A DNA stretch of 64,000 nucleotides from Sipunculus nudus (GCA_026874595.1 CM049314.1:54855812-54919811), one strand, 5' to 3'; shown: positions 34,788 through 48,195, counted from the first letter of the stretch. Numbers and translations: made by a program. Notes: generated by a model not told the origin, from the sequence alone.

Positions 34788-36755
34788 TTCTAGGGGGCAA
34801 TTTGAATTTATCTGTCTCTAACACACTGCCTTTAGCTTTTCATGATCAAATGTCACGTGCCATTTGCCAAACATGTTTCTAATACACATTCTATGCTTTA
34901 AAACGTTCAATCCTGGTTGTCCAGGTGCCCAGTTTGTGTCGGATAACCTCGTTCGGCGTCTGTACTACTCCCATCCGATCAGATACAAAATCAGTGATGT
35001 GTAATAACATTGGTCGGGATTATCTGTAAACAATTCCAGGTACTTAGTAAATATAAGCCACGATTTACTGGTCACTCTCTGTTTCATATAATCCTTTATC
35101 AGTGTTCATTCTAAATTGGACAACATTATTTCTTTTATACGTGTCCGCGACTCCGGGTGACATGCAAATGCACCATACAAGACTATGAGTTGACCACATC
35201 TGAATCACTCATTTGCTACAACATTTTTTTTCTTTTAACATGCAATAAAGTTTATATTTAAAATATGGATATAGATTACAATTACATAGATAGCTGTCGA
35301 CCAATGGTCAATTACTGAATTTCTTATTTTAAATTCCCATCAGTTGTTAAACCAGATATTACAAGGTGATTCTCGACAATTAAGTTGTAGGGCAAATAAA
35401 ATATCCTTAAATGTCTACCTCTCTTTTCATATTCATTTTTCGATATAATTTTTCTCATATGTTTATTTATTTTTTTCTTTCTGTTTCAGTCGTGACAAGT
35501 CCTGCACCATCTTCAAGATATGTTGCTGACCTGATCCAGAGTTCATCAATGTTTTATCTTCAAAGACCAGTTAACAGAATATAACGTGGAGGCCGGAAGA
35601 AGACGACCCTCCTGCATTGAAGGGATACGAATACCCTTTGTCGCAGCTTGGTTCTACAAATAAAGACTAGACGGCAGTATGTAAATATAGCATATCCCGA
35701 ACCGGGAAGGCGTTGATGATATGATGCTTCTGTGAATTGGACTGTCTGAGCGACAAACAGAAACCTACATGATTATCAAAAAGGACCTGTGCCTATCAAG
35801 CCTGTCTAAAACAGCTTTGGATCGGTCAGGTTAAAAGAAAAATTCCCGGGTCCATTGGAACAATGCAACACACAGCAGAACATGTGAACACGATAACGCC
35901 GGAACCGGACAAAAAATTGTCTGCTTGCACACCAAGTACGGAAACATGCAAGAGAAGACCGCTGTCGATGAAGTGACAGCAAGACAGACACAGGAAACAT
36001 ATGATTATATCCGATACAGACCACACAGGGATATTCAGAACAAGACTCAGCAATACAAATCACATGTCTTCGTTGCAGCATTATTATTTGGTGCTGTGCT
36101 GAGTTTGACGTCACGACCAATCATCCTATCAGCATAAGCCAGTCGGTTCTGATCTGGACAATCTTGATCGCAGGCTTCGTAACAAGGCTGACCAATTATT
36201 TTCTTATTGTAGTATGACTGTTGGGTGTCTAGCTTTTGTATTGAATCCACAAGTCCTAAAATCGTTCACAGTAGAAAGTTTTTTAAGATGATTTGCTTAA
36301 TATATACTGAAACCCGAGAGCCCAGAATGCATACTGCAAATGGACATAACATTTAATATAAAAGAACCCATTCATCGAACAACCTAATGAAACCTTATTT
36401 TAACAGATTCTCGTTCAGATAAATAACATATGATTTTTAAGCCATCGTTGCAAGAGTTGCGCTAAGTGGAATATAATAAAAATACGATATTTTTAATGAT
36501 CTTTACTATAATCACTCTATCAAGCCATCATTGAAATAGTTGTGCAAAGTGCAATATTCTAAGAAAAAATCTGAAATGAACGCGTTATTTTAAATATCAT
36601 TGAAAAGTTTAATTATACGGTTAGTAGCAAATAAATGAAAGCAAAATACAATATCAGTATATCCCAGACATAAAGGCCTTACCAACCATAGACAGGTAAA
36701 GGAGCCATGCGACTTTCCCCGTCATTTTCTTCTGCACCTCAGCCTTCCCCTCCAT
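34788..36755 (-). pseudogene. Secreted CTLD gene, pseudogene
   Basis: All four exons of the intact gene at 41.6-43.6 kb can be matched. Exon 1 is 36755-36683 (hydrophobic WLLYLSMV, donor GTAAGG, phase 1). Exon 2 is 36228-36064 (GQPCYEACDQDCPDQ, then MIGRDVKL; phase 1 at both ends). Exon 3 is 35653-35419 (PSCDKGYSYPF...). Exon 4 starts at 35023 (NPDQCYYTSL...NWAPGQPGLN...FGKWHVTFDHEKLKAVC). Lesions are a TAA made at the exon 2/3 junction, TAA in place of the Tyr codon after the exon 3 Cys, a frameshift later in exon 3, a TAG in the first third of exon 4, and TAG directly after the final VC (34820-34818). Splice sites are largely preserved, so loss is fairly recent. It could still be transcribed as non-coding RNA. 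Confidence 0.8.
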
Positions 36756-37401
36756 TTTTGGTGCAATTTTTATGTGTGGGGACGAGAGAGAACTGTGTGA
36801 CGTGTTCACTGTGTATTACAGATGCCAACATATATTAATTAGGTGCATACATATGCTAATGGATTGTGGCTGCTGCACATTTTAAACAGGTGGATCTTTA
36901 TATCTTAAGAAAACAATATGTCCCTTAAAAACGTATTTTCATTTCATTTGGAAAGATTTATCATATTTACAGGATACAACTAAGTTAGAAATATAATTTT
37001 TAACTGTGGTCCTTGTAATTTCAAGTACGAGTATTTTAGCTATTTTTATGACAGTACTCGAGTATGAGACCGAGTACTCCAAATGTACTAATGAGTATTG
37101 TAATGAGTACTTTTAGAAGTTAAACTTAAGATGTGGAGGGAAAATAAATCAATGTCTTCTGTTTGATATCATAATAGTATTATAATTGGCGGAGCTTATG
37201 AACTGTCTACTGAAGTTGTTGCGATTACATTTGACATGTAACTTATCAAATATTTAGAGCCATAAGAGCTGCTTTACTTTAAAAAAGACAAAATATTTTG
37301 AACAATCTGATAATTATTGTGTGATTTTATTAGAAGGGTCATTCTTCAGAAAACGACCCAATTCATAAAGGTTCAGGTCCTTAGCATTCACAGTGCCATA
37401 G

Positions 37402-37464
<63 letters not shown>

Positions 37465-39315
37465 TCTGCCATTGTGCTCTTGGGATATCTTATATTTTCT
37501 GCTTAATTTTGTTTTGTTTAGCAAAGTTAAAACCTAAATGCTTCAAATCTATATTTAATGGTTCAAAGGTCAATAAAAATTAACTGTCCCCAGGCCATAT
37601 ATAATAAAAACCTGATTATCCTCTCATTTTTATTAAAAATGCTATAAACCTAGAATTTTTTGCACTCTACATGTAAAATACAATCGTTCCTTTAAAACAA
37701 GTTTCTTTACATCCCACTAATTTTTCCACTTTATTTGCGATTAAATGTGTTTCCCCAGATTTTTTTTCACACCGTTATGAAGACGATTTGATCGCCATGA
37801 CACGATGTTGATTGATTACTCCTTGTTTAAAACTCACCTAAGTTGAAGTAACGTCACAGAATTACCTATATTTCTCCATAATGATGGAAGTATATATGCT
37901 TTTCTTAGTCTTGGAATATAGCTCACACTGTCAACACATACATATATTGAGTACTAGAAAGGTTGATGGAGGAATTAAGTTTCTTTGTATAAATATCATA
38001 TCTTTTTTCAACACCATTATTCATCAACACCGTTACTTTTCACTTTTAACGGTGGTGACATGTCGATGAACTGTGTTGAAACAAAAAGGTGACAGGATAG
38101 ATGTAAGATATAAATTCTACAAACTGGCATTGTTATTAACGAATTTCATAGTTTTTATAACGATAACTGTGTTATGTATTATTATATATTAAACTTGAAA
38201 TATTATAAAAGAAGTCTGCTTGCCTTAAGTAATAATTTTGTCAATGATTACATTTATTGTAATTCAGTAACGTTATCCTTCTTCAACACCATTATATTTT
38301 GAAAATAGACATAATTTCAAGAAAAAATGACATGAAACACATCAGAAAATGCTTTTATCTCCCGTATTTTTTATTAACCGAGGAAGATTGCTATTATTAT
38401 CTATTTATTGCATTATACCTTCTGTGGGTTGCCTTTGTATTTTATTTCAGGATTAAAACCTAAGTCATAACATTTAAAAAAAATGCATTTTATCGGTTTA
38501 AAATATATTTTTATAATAAAATACACCGTAGAGGTGAACCTTTCCACTTTTTCTAAATTAGTTTTGTGGGACCATGAAATTGGCATGGAAATATCCAACT
38601 CAATCTTTAAAAATAATTCCCAAGCACTGCTTCAAGTCTGTAACGGTGTTGAAATTGTTGATACACATAGGGCATTAAATTAGCCAAAACTTTAACTTTT
38701 CATGAAAGTGCACTACTGAAATTAATTTCATATAGTTTACAGTTTTTATTTCCATGTGAGACTCTATTAAATAATTATTAGGATAAGTTATTTTTCAGAT
38801 GTTGTACCTGCTGAAATGGGTCGTTTTTCGAAGAATAACCTATGGCTAGTCATTGTTATCATTAAAATCGATTACTCACCCACGATTAAATTTAAATAAA
38901 TATTAGCTTTAATATAGATTCCCCCGTGAATATTCGATCGATTACACCCCTGTTACATTCTTAAAACGCATACGATGCTGATTAGGTGATACATTGTCAG
39001 TTTTCAGTTCTGCAGTTATATATAATCAAAGACCATTCTTAATATCGTCTAATCAAATTTACAAGCAGTATAAATATTACCACATCATTAATAAGTGATA
39101 TAAAAAAGACCTCATTAAAAATTAATATTCTATAACGCAACCCCTTATGTAAGAAGCTGATATACTCAATGCGAATGGCGATAATGATCCCTTATGAGTC
39201 CGTTATCCTAATGCAACTCTTTTTGTTTGGTTATGCCAATTTTAATTAGAAGTTTCTAAATGTTAATTTAGAGTTATATATACATTCATCTTCTTGGTAT
39301 TACAGGGTATACATA

Positions 39316-39377
<62 letters not shown>

Positions 39378-39567
39378 TGTACACTGAGAGAGAGAGATAT
39401 TATGTTTGACTACGTTACAGCTGGAGCCACTGACTATGAGTGTGAGTATTCTTTTCAAAGCAGGGTACACACTAGAGCTGCATCCCTTCAAGTTCAGTTT
39501 TACCTAATTTAATTAGAAGTTTCTATTTGTTTATTTGGGGTTATATATTATTTACATACATTTCCTG

Positions 39568-39653
<86 letters not shown>

Positions 39654-41637
39654 GAGAGAAAATGATGTTATGAAAGACGAGAGTACATGACAGCTAGGGC
39701 AATTGACTATGAGTGTGACTGTGTGTACCAGGAGTAAGTCTAACATATTCTGAAACAAGTAACAAGGCTGAGTAGAGGGGCAGAGGGCATAGAACAGCAA
39801 CAGGAATATGGAAGATCTTGTAATAGGCATTAGCCTGATGAATTCTTTTATAACTAGACAGCCAGCAGTGGTTAGGAGATTCATCTTTATGTTAGTAATC
39901 TCTCTGCCACCAACAACCCAACAACCATTCTTAACACCTATGACTGAGTGTACAGCACCAATTGGGATGTGGATTTCATCTTTTTCATCAGGCCAGGGTT
40001 CCAATACACACATCCATTTTAGTCGTTGGTTCTCACTTCTCAGCTTTTGAATGGGTGAGCAACTGGATCGTCTTGTGAAAATGCTACGTGCATGAAATTA
40101 GAGTATTTGATTCCCCGTCCCCCGACAAACAATGTTAACAATAGATATGTATATATGTATGTATTTATACATGTATGTATGTATGTATCATTTGTGTATG
40201 AATATATATATATATATAATTTTATTATTATATGTGTGCATATACTGAAGTACTCAATAGTACTTATAAAAGTACACGTTTTTTATGAGTACTTACATAG
40301 TACTCGAGTACGAGTACTCAGTTTTCTAAATAGTACTCATGAGTATGAGTACTTTGAGTACAAGTACTATTGGACCCAACTCTGTTTCTCAGAGTGTGGA
40401 AGATCTAGGTAGATATAATTGATCCGCGTTTCATTTACACAAGGACAGGAATTACTTCTACCTTAGTTTGACTCATAACTAATTATTTTAGATTAATTTC
40501 TAAACTTTTTCAGAACCAGCCAGTACTTTTTTTCCCTAGCGTACACGTGATTGAGTATATCTTAATTTAGCTAGCAGTGGCTCAAGGTTTCTTTAGTGTT
40601 ATGCCGGAAGATGAGGGGAATGGGCACTTGAAAGTTTATTTACCGGAGCTTAAATGAAGTTTTTTTTTCTCTTTCCCAATTTTGCCGTTCAGTGTTTTTT
40701 TTTTCCTTATTAAATTTCACAAACAAAAACCGTCATTCTGGACAACCAAGCAAATTACAATCTAATTATGCAAAAGAAAGCTTGATAACAATGGTGAAGT
40801 CGTTAATGTTAACAGGATAAACTCCAGTCACTCAATATACCTGCTTAGCTGTATATCACCCTGATATCTGAACTGCAAAAATGGTAAGGTACGGTCGACA
40901 AGGGAGAAAAATAAGTTATCAGGTGAAAGTGTTTTATATCGAAACATTTTCAGTGTATCTGTGATAGCTAATTCTTCGGAAATCAAAATCAATAATTCAA
41001 ACAAGAAATGAGTCGCTCGTTCTCCAACCTTTACAACATGTCATGGATACATTTTTATTAAGAACGACTGATATATCTACCAGCTTTTCAATAGCGTTTG
41101 TTTTCAATATATATTTATAACAAGGGATAGGCCTACCTAATTTAATTTCCAAGTTACGACAGGTGACAAAAATCGAGGCGGTTAATTGTCCATTTCGAAT
41201 GTCAGATTGGAAATAAGGACTGTCAAGGAAATCAAACAGCTAATAGCTTGATAGATCAATATATTAATATAATGACATAAAAATAAATTTTGTTAATTTT
41301 ATTGACTTTCCTTAATTGTAGTTGCATATTCACCTGCCAACAGGCGTCTCAGATGTCGGATGAAAGTATATTGTATTAAAATATACATTTACTCCCGTCA
41401 GTTTTTAGTACGAACGTTTCCTGTGGGGTTTTGAACCTGTCAGTTTTGTATTTGCTTGCATGTCGAAGATGCAAAATCCTTATAATAATTGTATTGCCCC
41501 ATTTCCAATATGCTGTTTCATCTATGGTTCGCCTAGGTTACAAAAAGCCAATCCTGTCCTTTTTGCTACAGATTGAATAAAAATCAATGGAGACAAGAGA
41601 GACAGTGTCACATCTATTGTAAATATAAACAAATTCT
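36756..41637. other. Intergenic between CTLD copies
   Basis: No exon was recognised. (TA)n tracts lie at 37403-37462 and 39320-39368. A compound (TA)(GA)(CAGA)(GA) tract lies at 39570-39658. Clusters of overlapping GAGTACT/AGTACTC strings occur at 37021-37110 and 40240-40370. A TATG/TGTA-rich run lies at 40150-40195. TTTATT at 41298-41303 could be a minus-strand AATAAA poly(A) signal for the gene ending at 41638. Confidence 0.5.
39240..39720. repeat. About 270-bp tandem duplication with microsatellites
   Basis: ATTAGAAGTTTCTA starts at about 39246 and again near 39512. Each copy then has a GGTAT/GGGTAT string, a long (TA)n, a GA-rich run, TACGTTACAGCTGGAGCCAC or its variant, and GACTATGAGTGTGA. 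The copies have diverged mainly in microsatellite length; only the second has the CAGA block. Confidence 0.65.
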
Positions 41638-43558
41638 TCAATCGCAGTTTGAACGTATATGCCTCTCACACACTGCCTTCAATTTGTTCCAATCACTGGT
41701 GGCATACCACTGCCCAAATCGATCCCCTATGCACATCTTATAATTAATAACATTGGCAATATGTGCGCCTGGTGCCCAGTTCATGTAAGACAGTCCATGG
41801 TCCAGGAAACCGATCCACCGCCATTTGGTGTCTGCCATTCTATTCAGTGCTGTGAAATAGCATTGTTCTTGTTTTGCTGAAACAATAAAAAAACACAGAT
41901 GACTTCTCGGCTGTCAGACAAATTATTTTTGTCAAGTTAATTTTCTTCCTAACATTCTCAGTTACATACAACTTCATTATAAAAGAGTACTATTGTATAT
42001 CTTTGTACAATGTACAAGCCGTTACGATAGAATGTCCGAGCCTTTTTTCCTCTTTATAGTTCGTGTCATCGTGTCTCCGTTCCGGGAACCTGATCATATA
42101 AAATATAAATATTATATTCCCTGCTCTTGATTCGGCAAAATATTTAAAGAACGTTTACATGTAGTGATACCTGTTTAAATACAAAACATTACAAACATTC
42201 AGACATGCTGATCTAGTTATAAGGTCACATTGGTAACCTGGGTTTCTGTCGTCTTGTCTAGATATAATCTTCTTAATATGTTGGTTTTCTCTTTCTGTCT
42301 CAATGGTAACAAGATAGCCGTTACCTCCCGTACATTTTCTACTCATTTTATACACGGTGCCTTCATCCTTCAGGACCAGGTAACATGATGTTATTTGACG
42401 ACCAGACGAGTCCTTCCTTCCTGTTCTAAATGGATGTGAATACCTGCCACCGCAGCTTGGTACTACAAAAATCAGGAATCATTTTTAAGTGTTTCTGAAC
42501 CCAATTATAGAGGCGATATCAGGTTAGGTGTGCGTGATTTTTTTTTTTTCATTTTCCTTTTCATGTTTTATCCAGCTGCATGCTGACTAGGTGACTAATT
42601 AACCTTTATTTCAATCACACTTATATTTGGGTTTGGTCTTCTTATGCAGTTAATGTTTATTATTTGTAAAATTTCAGCTTTCCCGGTTGAATGTGAAATA
42701 TAGCCCATTAGGATGTTTATTTAAACATGAAGTTACACAAGAGATTTTTTAATTTGTAAAAACACCTGTTGAGTATCGGAAACGCTACAAACCACATGTC
42801 TTCGTGACTTGACCATTATACAATGGTGTAATAACTTTGATGTCACGACCAATCAGTCTTTCAAAAAAGGCTCTCCGGGAATCTTCTGGACAGCCGTTCT
42901 TGCAGGATCCGTAACACTGCTGACCAACTCTACTGTGTTCTAAACCTATAAAATATAGTCACAGTAATTTACAGTTTAAATATCTACAAAGCCCATCTGC
43001 AAGCAAAGAATAATTTGGAGATTAGTAACATTAGTTACATTTAGTTCACACACTTTTGTGAGATATTTAAAAAAGGAATCCGACCGTGACAGTAGGAATC
43101 CTTTATTGTCTAATCTGGATGAACTGTATCCCTGTATTAGCTAAGTTTATCGACTATTGAAATATTTGATCACACCGGTCACATCTGATAAATTTTGCAA
43201 TGTTTCAGGAACGACAAAATATATGAACATCCATATGAACGTTCTTGATTCAGTCTTATATTTTTATGAAACACGTATTCTAATCTTCATTTACTGATCT
43301 ATTTTCAGGTTGCTTATTCACCTGCTGCAGAAATGACCATTAGCAAACAAAACGCCGCTCTTAACGTCAGCCTAGGTAATGCCAACCGGAATTAATTCGA
43401 TTGAGAAGTATTACGTTACACACTGACAAAAAGTGTATATCTTAGAATTTCCAGTCTTAGAACATCTCATACTACATATTTGCTTAATTGTTATATTAGT
43501 AAAAACAGACATTACCGATCACGGAGAGGAAAAGGAACAACTTCAGAATCCTATTCAT
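41638..43558 (-). CDS. Secreted C-type lectin-domain protein, four exons
   Basis: Exons are 43558-43516, 42945-42796, 42462-42238 and 41876-41638. Introns have GT/AG ends and are all phase 1. The joined reading frame gives 218 residues and a TGA stop. Residues 1-15 (MNRILKLFLFLSVIG) form a signal peptide. Residues 20-34 hold CYGSCKNGCP, a CxxxCxxxCP module shared only with the paralogues here. The CTLD spans about 88-212: C108 with GGNGYLVTIE, WRWIGFLD, NWAPG (171-176), C188, GQW and AVCE (C209). There is no EPN/QPD Ca2+-sugar motif (APGAHIAN instead) and no WND. The inner Cys usually seen about eight residues before VCE is absent, so canonical sugar binding is doubtful. It is probably secreted. 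The start is chosen because it gives the signal peptide and the same exon phase as the paralogues. Confidence 0.75.
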
Positions 43559-44452
43559 ATCAGCTCATATTCTGCGTTTTGTCTAAAATATGTCACATAT
43601 GTTTCCTTGACTTTTGATATAGAATCATTTTTTTCAATATTTATATTAAATCTCTGGAAAAACAAGATGTAGTTGCGACGAATTCACAACATTGAAATTG
43701 CAGTGAGTGTCTTCTGTTAATATATGTCAACCTTACTTTTATATAGAACCAAGCCTGAAATAAATTTTAATACGATTAAATAAAAGATAAAACAGAAATT
43801 ATTGATATTTAACTTAAGCTCATCGTTTTATTCTTTATAAAATAAAACAAAAATCCAAACAAAATATCCATCACATAATAAAGCGATATCCCTCTTGTCC
43901 GATTGGGTTACTCCATAATAGATTGTTCATATTCGTACTGGTCTTTGAATATCCTTCTATTGTTGTATCTATTTTGTTCGTATATACTTCAAACTTATGT
44001 GCAAATTTAATGTTAACCCTTTCCCAGTTTATCCGAGTTCATAACAAACATCGATTAGTCCTAAACCAAGTTGGCGACTATTGAGAAGGACCACTCTGAT
44101 ATTACACTGAATAAATCACTCCCGTTCTCTTGATACAGGCATTTGTTTTACAAAAAAAGATACAGAATTAATTTACAATAGTTATCAGGTAGTCATAACA
44201 AATATTAAAAAGAGATTATTAGATAGAGTTAAGTCAGCATATAAGCCAACATTTCTCACCTGTTTAACGTAGGGCTAGTCTATATGAGATGCTGATTGGA
44301 ATTCCTGATAGATGGTTACATCAATATACCTTTGCCGGCTTTCGAAGTAATTTTAAACATTATTCGTCGGAAATATTCTGAAGCCATGTAACAAATATGC
44401 GTCAGGGCCATATGTCAATACAAATAAAGCGAGGATAATGGAATATTTGTCC

Positions 44453-44508
<56 letters not shown>

Positions 44509-45474
44509 CAGTCATCATGGACATTTTCAACAACAGGAGCCTCCCTGAAACCTTTGTTTGTAAAACGTGTGCTATAGATGTACATGGCATAATATTTAAA
44601 TGCAAATCGAGGCGTTTACCGATTCAGGTGTCAGACCTGTCAATTCTATATAGCTTTCTACTGAGCAATCTCTGTACCCCTTTATATAATGTCACAATAT
44701 GACAAAGCGTTATGATACGTGGTGCGCCATGAAAGGCATACTGAAATTAAAGCCACATTGGCCATATTAAATACAGTTTCAACATTTATCTGAAACGTAT
44801 TTCAAAAAGCGTTTTTGGATCAGTTATTAACGCTGACATGGCCTTGTTCTATTTTTTGATAGCATGGCCTTTGTTGCTGTAAAAGGTAGCAGGGCTTACA
44901 CTTTACGAAGTGGTCTCGTTTGTTCATTTGTTTACATTTGTTCTGTTGCCTTTTCCATTCTATCACTGCTTTCAATACATGATCGACTGTGAAAAGCCGC
45001 CAGGGAGTCTTAAAAAGAATGCTCCGACCGATGAGAGCGGGGATCTGAAATCCGTAACCACCTTTAAAAACCGCATTGCATATGAACCCCCATTGCCCCT
45101 TACCTAACCACTGGGCACTGAATGCAACAGTCAAGGGTTGGTTGGTTTCTTGTTGATATTATGGCCCTATAGCCACTCAAGTGTGGTTTCATTCTGATAT
45201 TACAAACCTGTCGCCAGTAGAGGCGTGGTCTCTCTTTTCGCAGCATATATATTCATCAATTTATATTCAATTTGTTTTCTTAAACATATGAAGGTCTACC
45301 ATGTTATTATCAAAGAAGTAACTCTAAATATTCTATAAACATATTCCCTTTGTAAAATATACACATCCTTTAGAAGAAGAATTCCCATGACTAACATATA
45401 TTCATCCAAGCTGGTTCTCTTCTGTTGATTACAAAACCTCTTGTAAAATGTAAATGTGAGATTAAAATGGGAAT
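43559..45474. other. Intergenic, upstream of the CTLD gene
   Basis: This contains the promoter side of the minus-strand CTLD gene, but no TATA box or initiator could be assigned with confidence. A long (TA)n tract lies at 44457-44504. The open frames at 44517-44702 (+) and 44820-45134 (-) have no recognisable domain. Confidence 0.4.
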
Positions 45475-46371
45475 CTTCTTTATTGATCATGAAATATCAT
45501 GAGCGGACTGTCCCCCAGTGGCAGCAATGTGTCAGGTATCAAACCCGTGCGCACTGTAAGCACTAAACCTAGGAAGTTTTTCATACCACCGTACGTTATT
45601 GTAAAACTGAAACAATAAAAAAAACAATATTTTATCATATTAGCCATCTTCGTCAAATGATATTTCTCCTTCAGAGAATGCATGGTATTCTACACTCAGC
45701 TTCATCACATAACGTTACTTAAGAGACCTTTGCTATTCCTGCCTTGACGTGATGCTAATCTCTTCTACACTGATTGATATGTAAAGAGGTAATGCGGAGG
45801 ACACCTTGTTTTTCGGCCACGTTGACTCATAGAAACACACCTGTCATCTTCGGGCTTTTCCAGGATCGACCATATATGTAAGGTTTATATAGATAATTAA
45901 TAAACTGGTGAAAATCATGTTTAATGAAGCATGTAGCACATTTATATTAAATACATATCTTAGGAAAGTTTTAAAATACGTTGGATGACCTCATAAATAT
46001 GATTGAGCTGACGTGACCCCATATCCCTCATAAGAAGCACCGAATAGAAAGCATGTAAATGCAGTGTTTCTGAAAGTGTCGCTCCATTAACAACAGCGTA
46101 GTTCGATCAGTTCAGAAGAAACGACCAATTCCCAACTCCAGTACATATTTCTTTATTGTTGATGCAGTAAACAAGTTCCTGTCTTCGTAACTTGAAAAGG
46201 GTAAGAAATATATCCCTCTTCTTTGTCGGGATTTGTCTGTTAATACCTGTTAATTACGGGGAGTAGGACCACATATATTCAGTGAGAGCCGGACACAGCG
46301 GAGCTCTGTACACAGTCGTAGTACAGGACACAGCTCTTGTAGGTGCACCAGCTCTTGTATGATTGCCAGTT
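45475..46371 (-). pseudogene. Possible fourth CTLD-gene relic
   Basis: Three weak minus-strand matches are in the right order. From 46371, after TTGCTTCTCAG, comes GNWQSYKSWCTYKSC, with three closely spaced Cys like the CxxxCxxxC exon. Near 46240-46100, after TTAACAG, comes DKEEGYISYPF, then in another frame KEICTGVGNW, comparable to CDKGYSYPF and RKCTGGNGY of exon 3. Near 45607, TTATTGTTTCAG is nearly identical to the acceptor before exon 4 of the intact gene, followed by YNNVRWYE. All pieces contain stops or shifts. The order supports homology but each match alone is weak. Confidence 0.3.
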
Positions 46372-46875
46372 ACCTGAGAAGCAATAAGCATCTGCCATCA
46401 GCGTATACCTGCTGACTGCACACTTTAATGAAAAGTATGTAACACATATGTCGCACATCCGTGCTCTTTGTCGTGTTGACTTTCCTGAAGGTTTTGTTTC
46501 CAGAGGATGTATGTGTGATTAGGCCCCAGTTAAGGTAAGTTTTGAGAACTACAATAAAATCATGCACACAACCTAATAACCGATAATTTTTTTTTCTGTC
46601 TATAGACTTTGCACTCATTTCAAATCAAAATATAGGCAGTTTTCTTTATGTAACAGGACATTTGGACTGCATGTATACCTGTAAGCCAATCCTTGCTTAA
46701 CTTAATCCTAATTTTGATTAGTTATAATAGTATAATTTCATACTGATAACTAAATCCTGCGGAATTAAAAGAGTGCCTTAAACTCTGTGCTTTGATGCTA
46801 ATATTTCAACTCCTATTGCAGTCATACCGCTTTATCACAGCAATTTTAAAACTATCACTACTACTAATGTTAATA

Positions 46876-46906
<31 letters not shown>

Positions 46907-47945
46907 TAATAAAAATATATAATGATGTTCTCAAAATGATGGCAAATTATATTATATAAGCTAGCAGCAAGGGCCATTGATGTAAGTCTCCTTGTTCTGC
47001 CAGAACTTTAGCCCTAAACTTCATGACCAAGCGTTTGTAGATGTAAAGGTGCGATGTAGGATCAATTCCACGTTATCAAGATGTATTTGTAAATCGATTA
47101 TGCCCCTCTTCCGGAAGCAAGGGAAGCTTAAACTTGATGAATTTATTATTATATCCATAAATGGGATACTACTTACAGATCCACGCACGAGTGGAATATC
47201 ATCGATTATATTTATCTTTCGTCTGCCACCCTATTTGGTATTTGAGCCAGTACTCCAATATGGCCGATTTTCAAAAGCTAATCGTTGAGTAAAATATCAA
47301 TCTTAGGTCAAACATTTGTACTTAGTATTTATTTTATACCTTGAACTTAATGCCAAGGCCATACATTCCTTAGCCGATCATCCATTAACGCCCACTTCTG
47401 CCTCTCGATGCACTGAATGCCCGGTCACACATATATCCTCAGTCAGATACAGAGTACACGCTGGACGCAGTTGTGACAGCTTTTATGCAATTATTTAACC
47501 TTATTTTTTGGGTGCCTGCTTCAGTGTGCTTGCTACTTTTACAGGCGACAGCCGAGCCAGCCGGGGGGGGGGGGGGTTAATGTATTACACCGTCACATAA
47601 CATAAGTGTGGTTTTAGTAATGTGGCATAACTATCATGCTTTTGCATTTTATAACTATACTAACCACACGCTCGATGTTGTGATCCTGTGAAAGTGAACG
47701 AGTTTTCTTTTTAAAAGAACCGGGCACCCAATTTTGCTTTTATTTTACTAGGATATTTTTTAAATCATGCCTTAGTACTCTTCAGTGTGAATGTCTGATC
47801 ATATTCCTTTATGACATTTCATTAATGAGAAACTACCACTTTTGAAAGTCCAGGTCATATACGGTCAAACGATTTTACGGCAAATAAATACATATTTCAT
47901 GTGTTTGTTGAGGTGGAAACAATATTATATAGCGCCCTGCTCTAT
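46372..47945. other. Intergenic, no gene recognised
   Basis: A (TAA)n-rich tract with GAT interruptions lies at about 46870-46912 and a G run near 47563-47577. The open frame at 46992-47288 has no domain I recognise. Confidence 0.45.
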
Positions 47946-48195
47946 CAAAGGTCAAGGTCAACATTTTAAAATATGCAGAAATGGCGTTGTAAACATTTGG
48001 TCAAGCACAAAATGTTAAAACATGTAGAAATATCGTTGTAAACATTTGGTCAAGCTCAAAATGGTAAAATATGTAGAAATGGCGTTGTGAGCATTTGGTC
48101 AAGCTCAAAATGTTAACATATGTAGAAATGGCGTTGTAAACATTTGGTCAACCTCAAAATATTAAAATAAGCAGAAATGGCGTTGTGAGCAAGTG
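47946..48195. repeat. 49-bp minisatellite, about five copies
   Basis: The string G(C/T)AGAAAT(G)GCGTTGT recurs at 47975, 48024, 48073, 48122 and 48171, an exact 49-base period. The units share ACATTTGGTCAAGCTCAAAA. Divergence between units is low. It is non-coding. Confidence 0.9.

Noticed and set aside
37317-37583. Open frame with long Ile-Tyr runs; similar ones at 509-769, 19707-20012, 39300-39491 and 54016-54246
   Set aside because: These are translations of (TA)n microsatellites.
44820-45134. 104-codon minus-strand frame
   Set aside because: There is no recognisable domain and the opposite strand is equally open. No splice or signal-peptide evidence.
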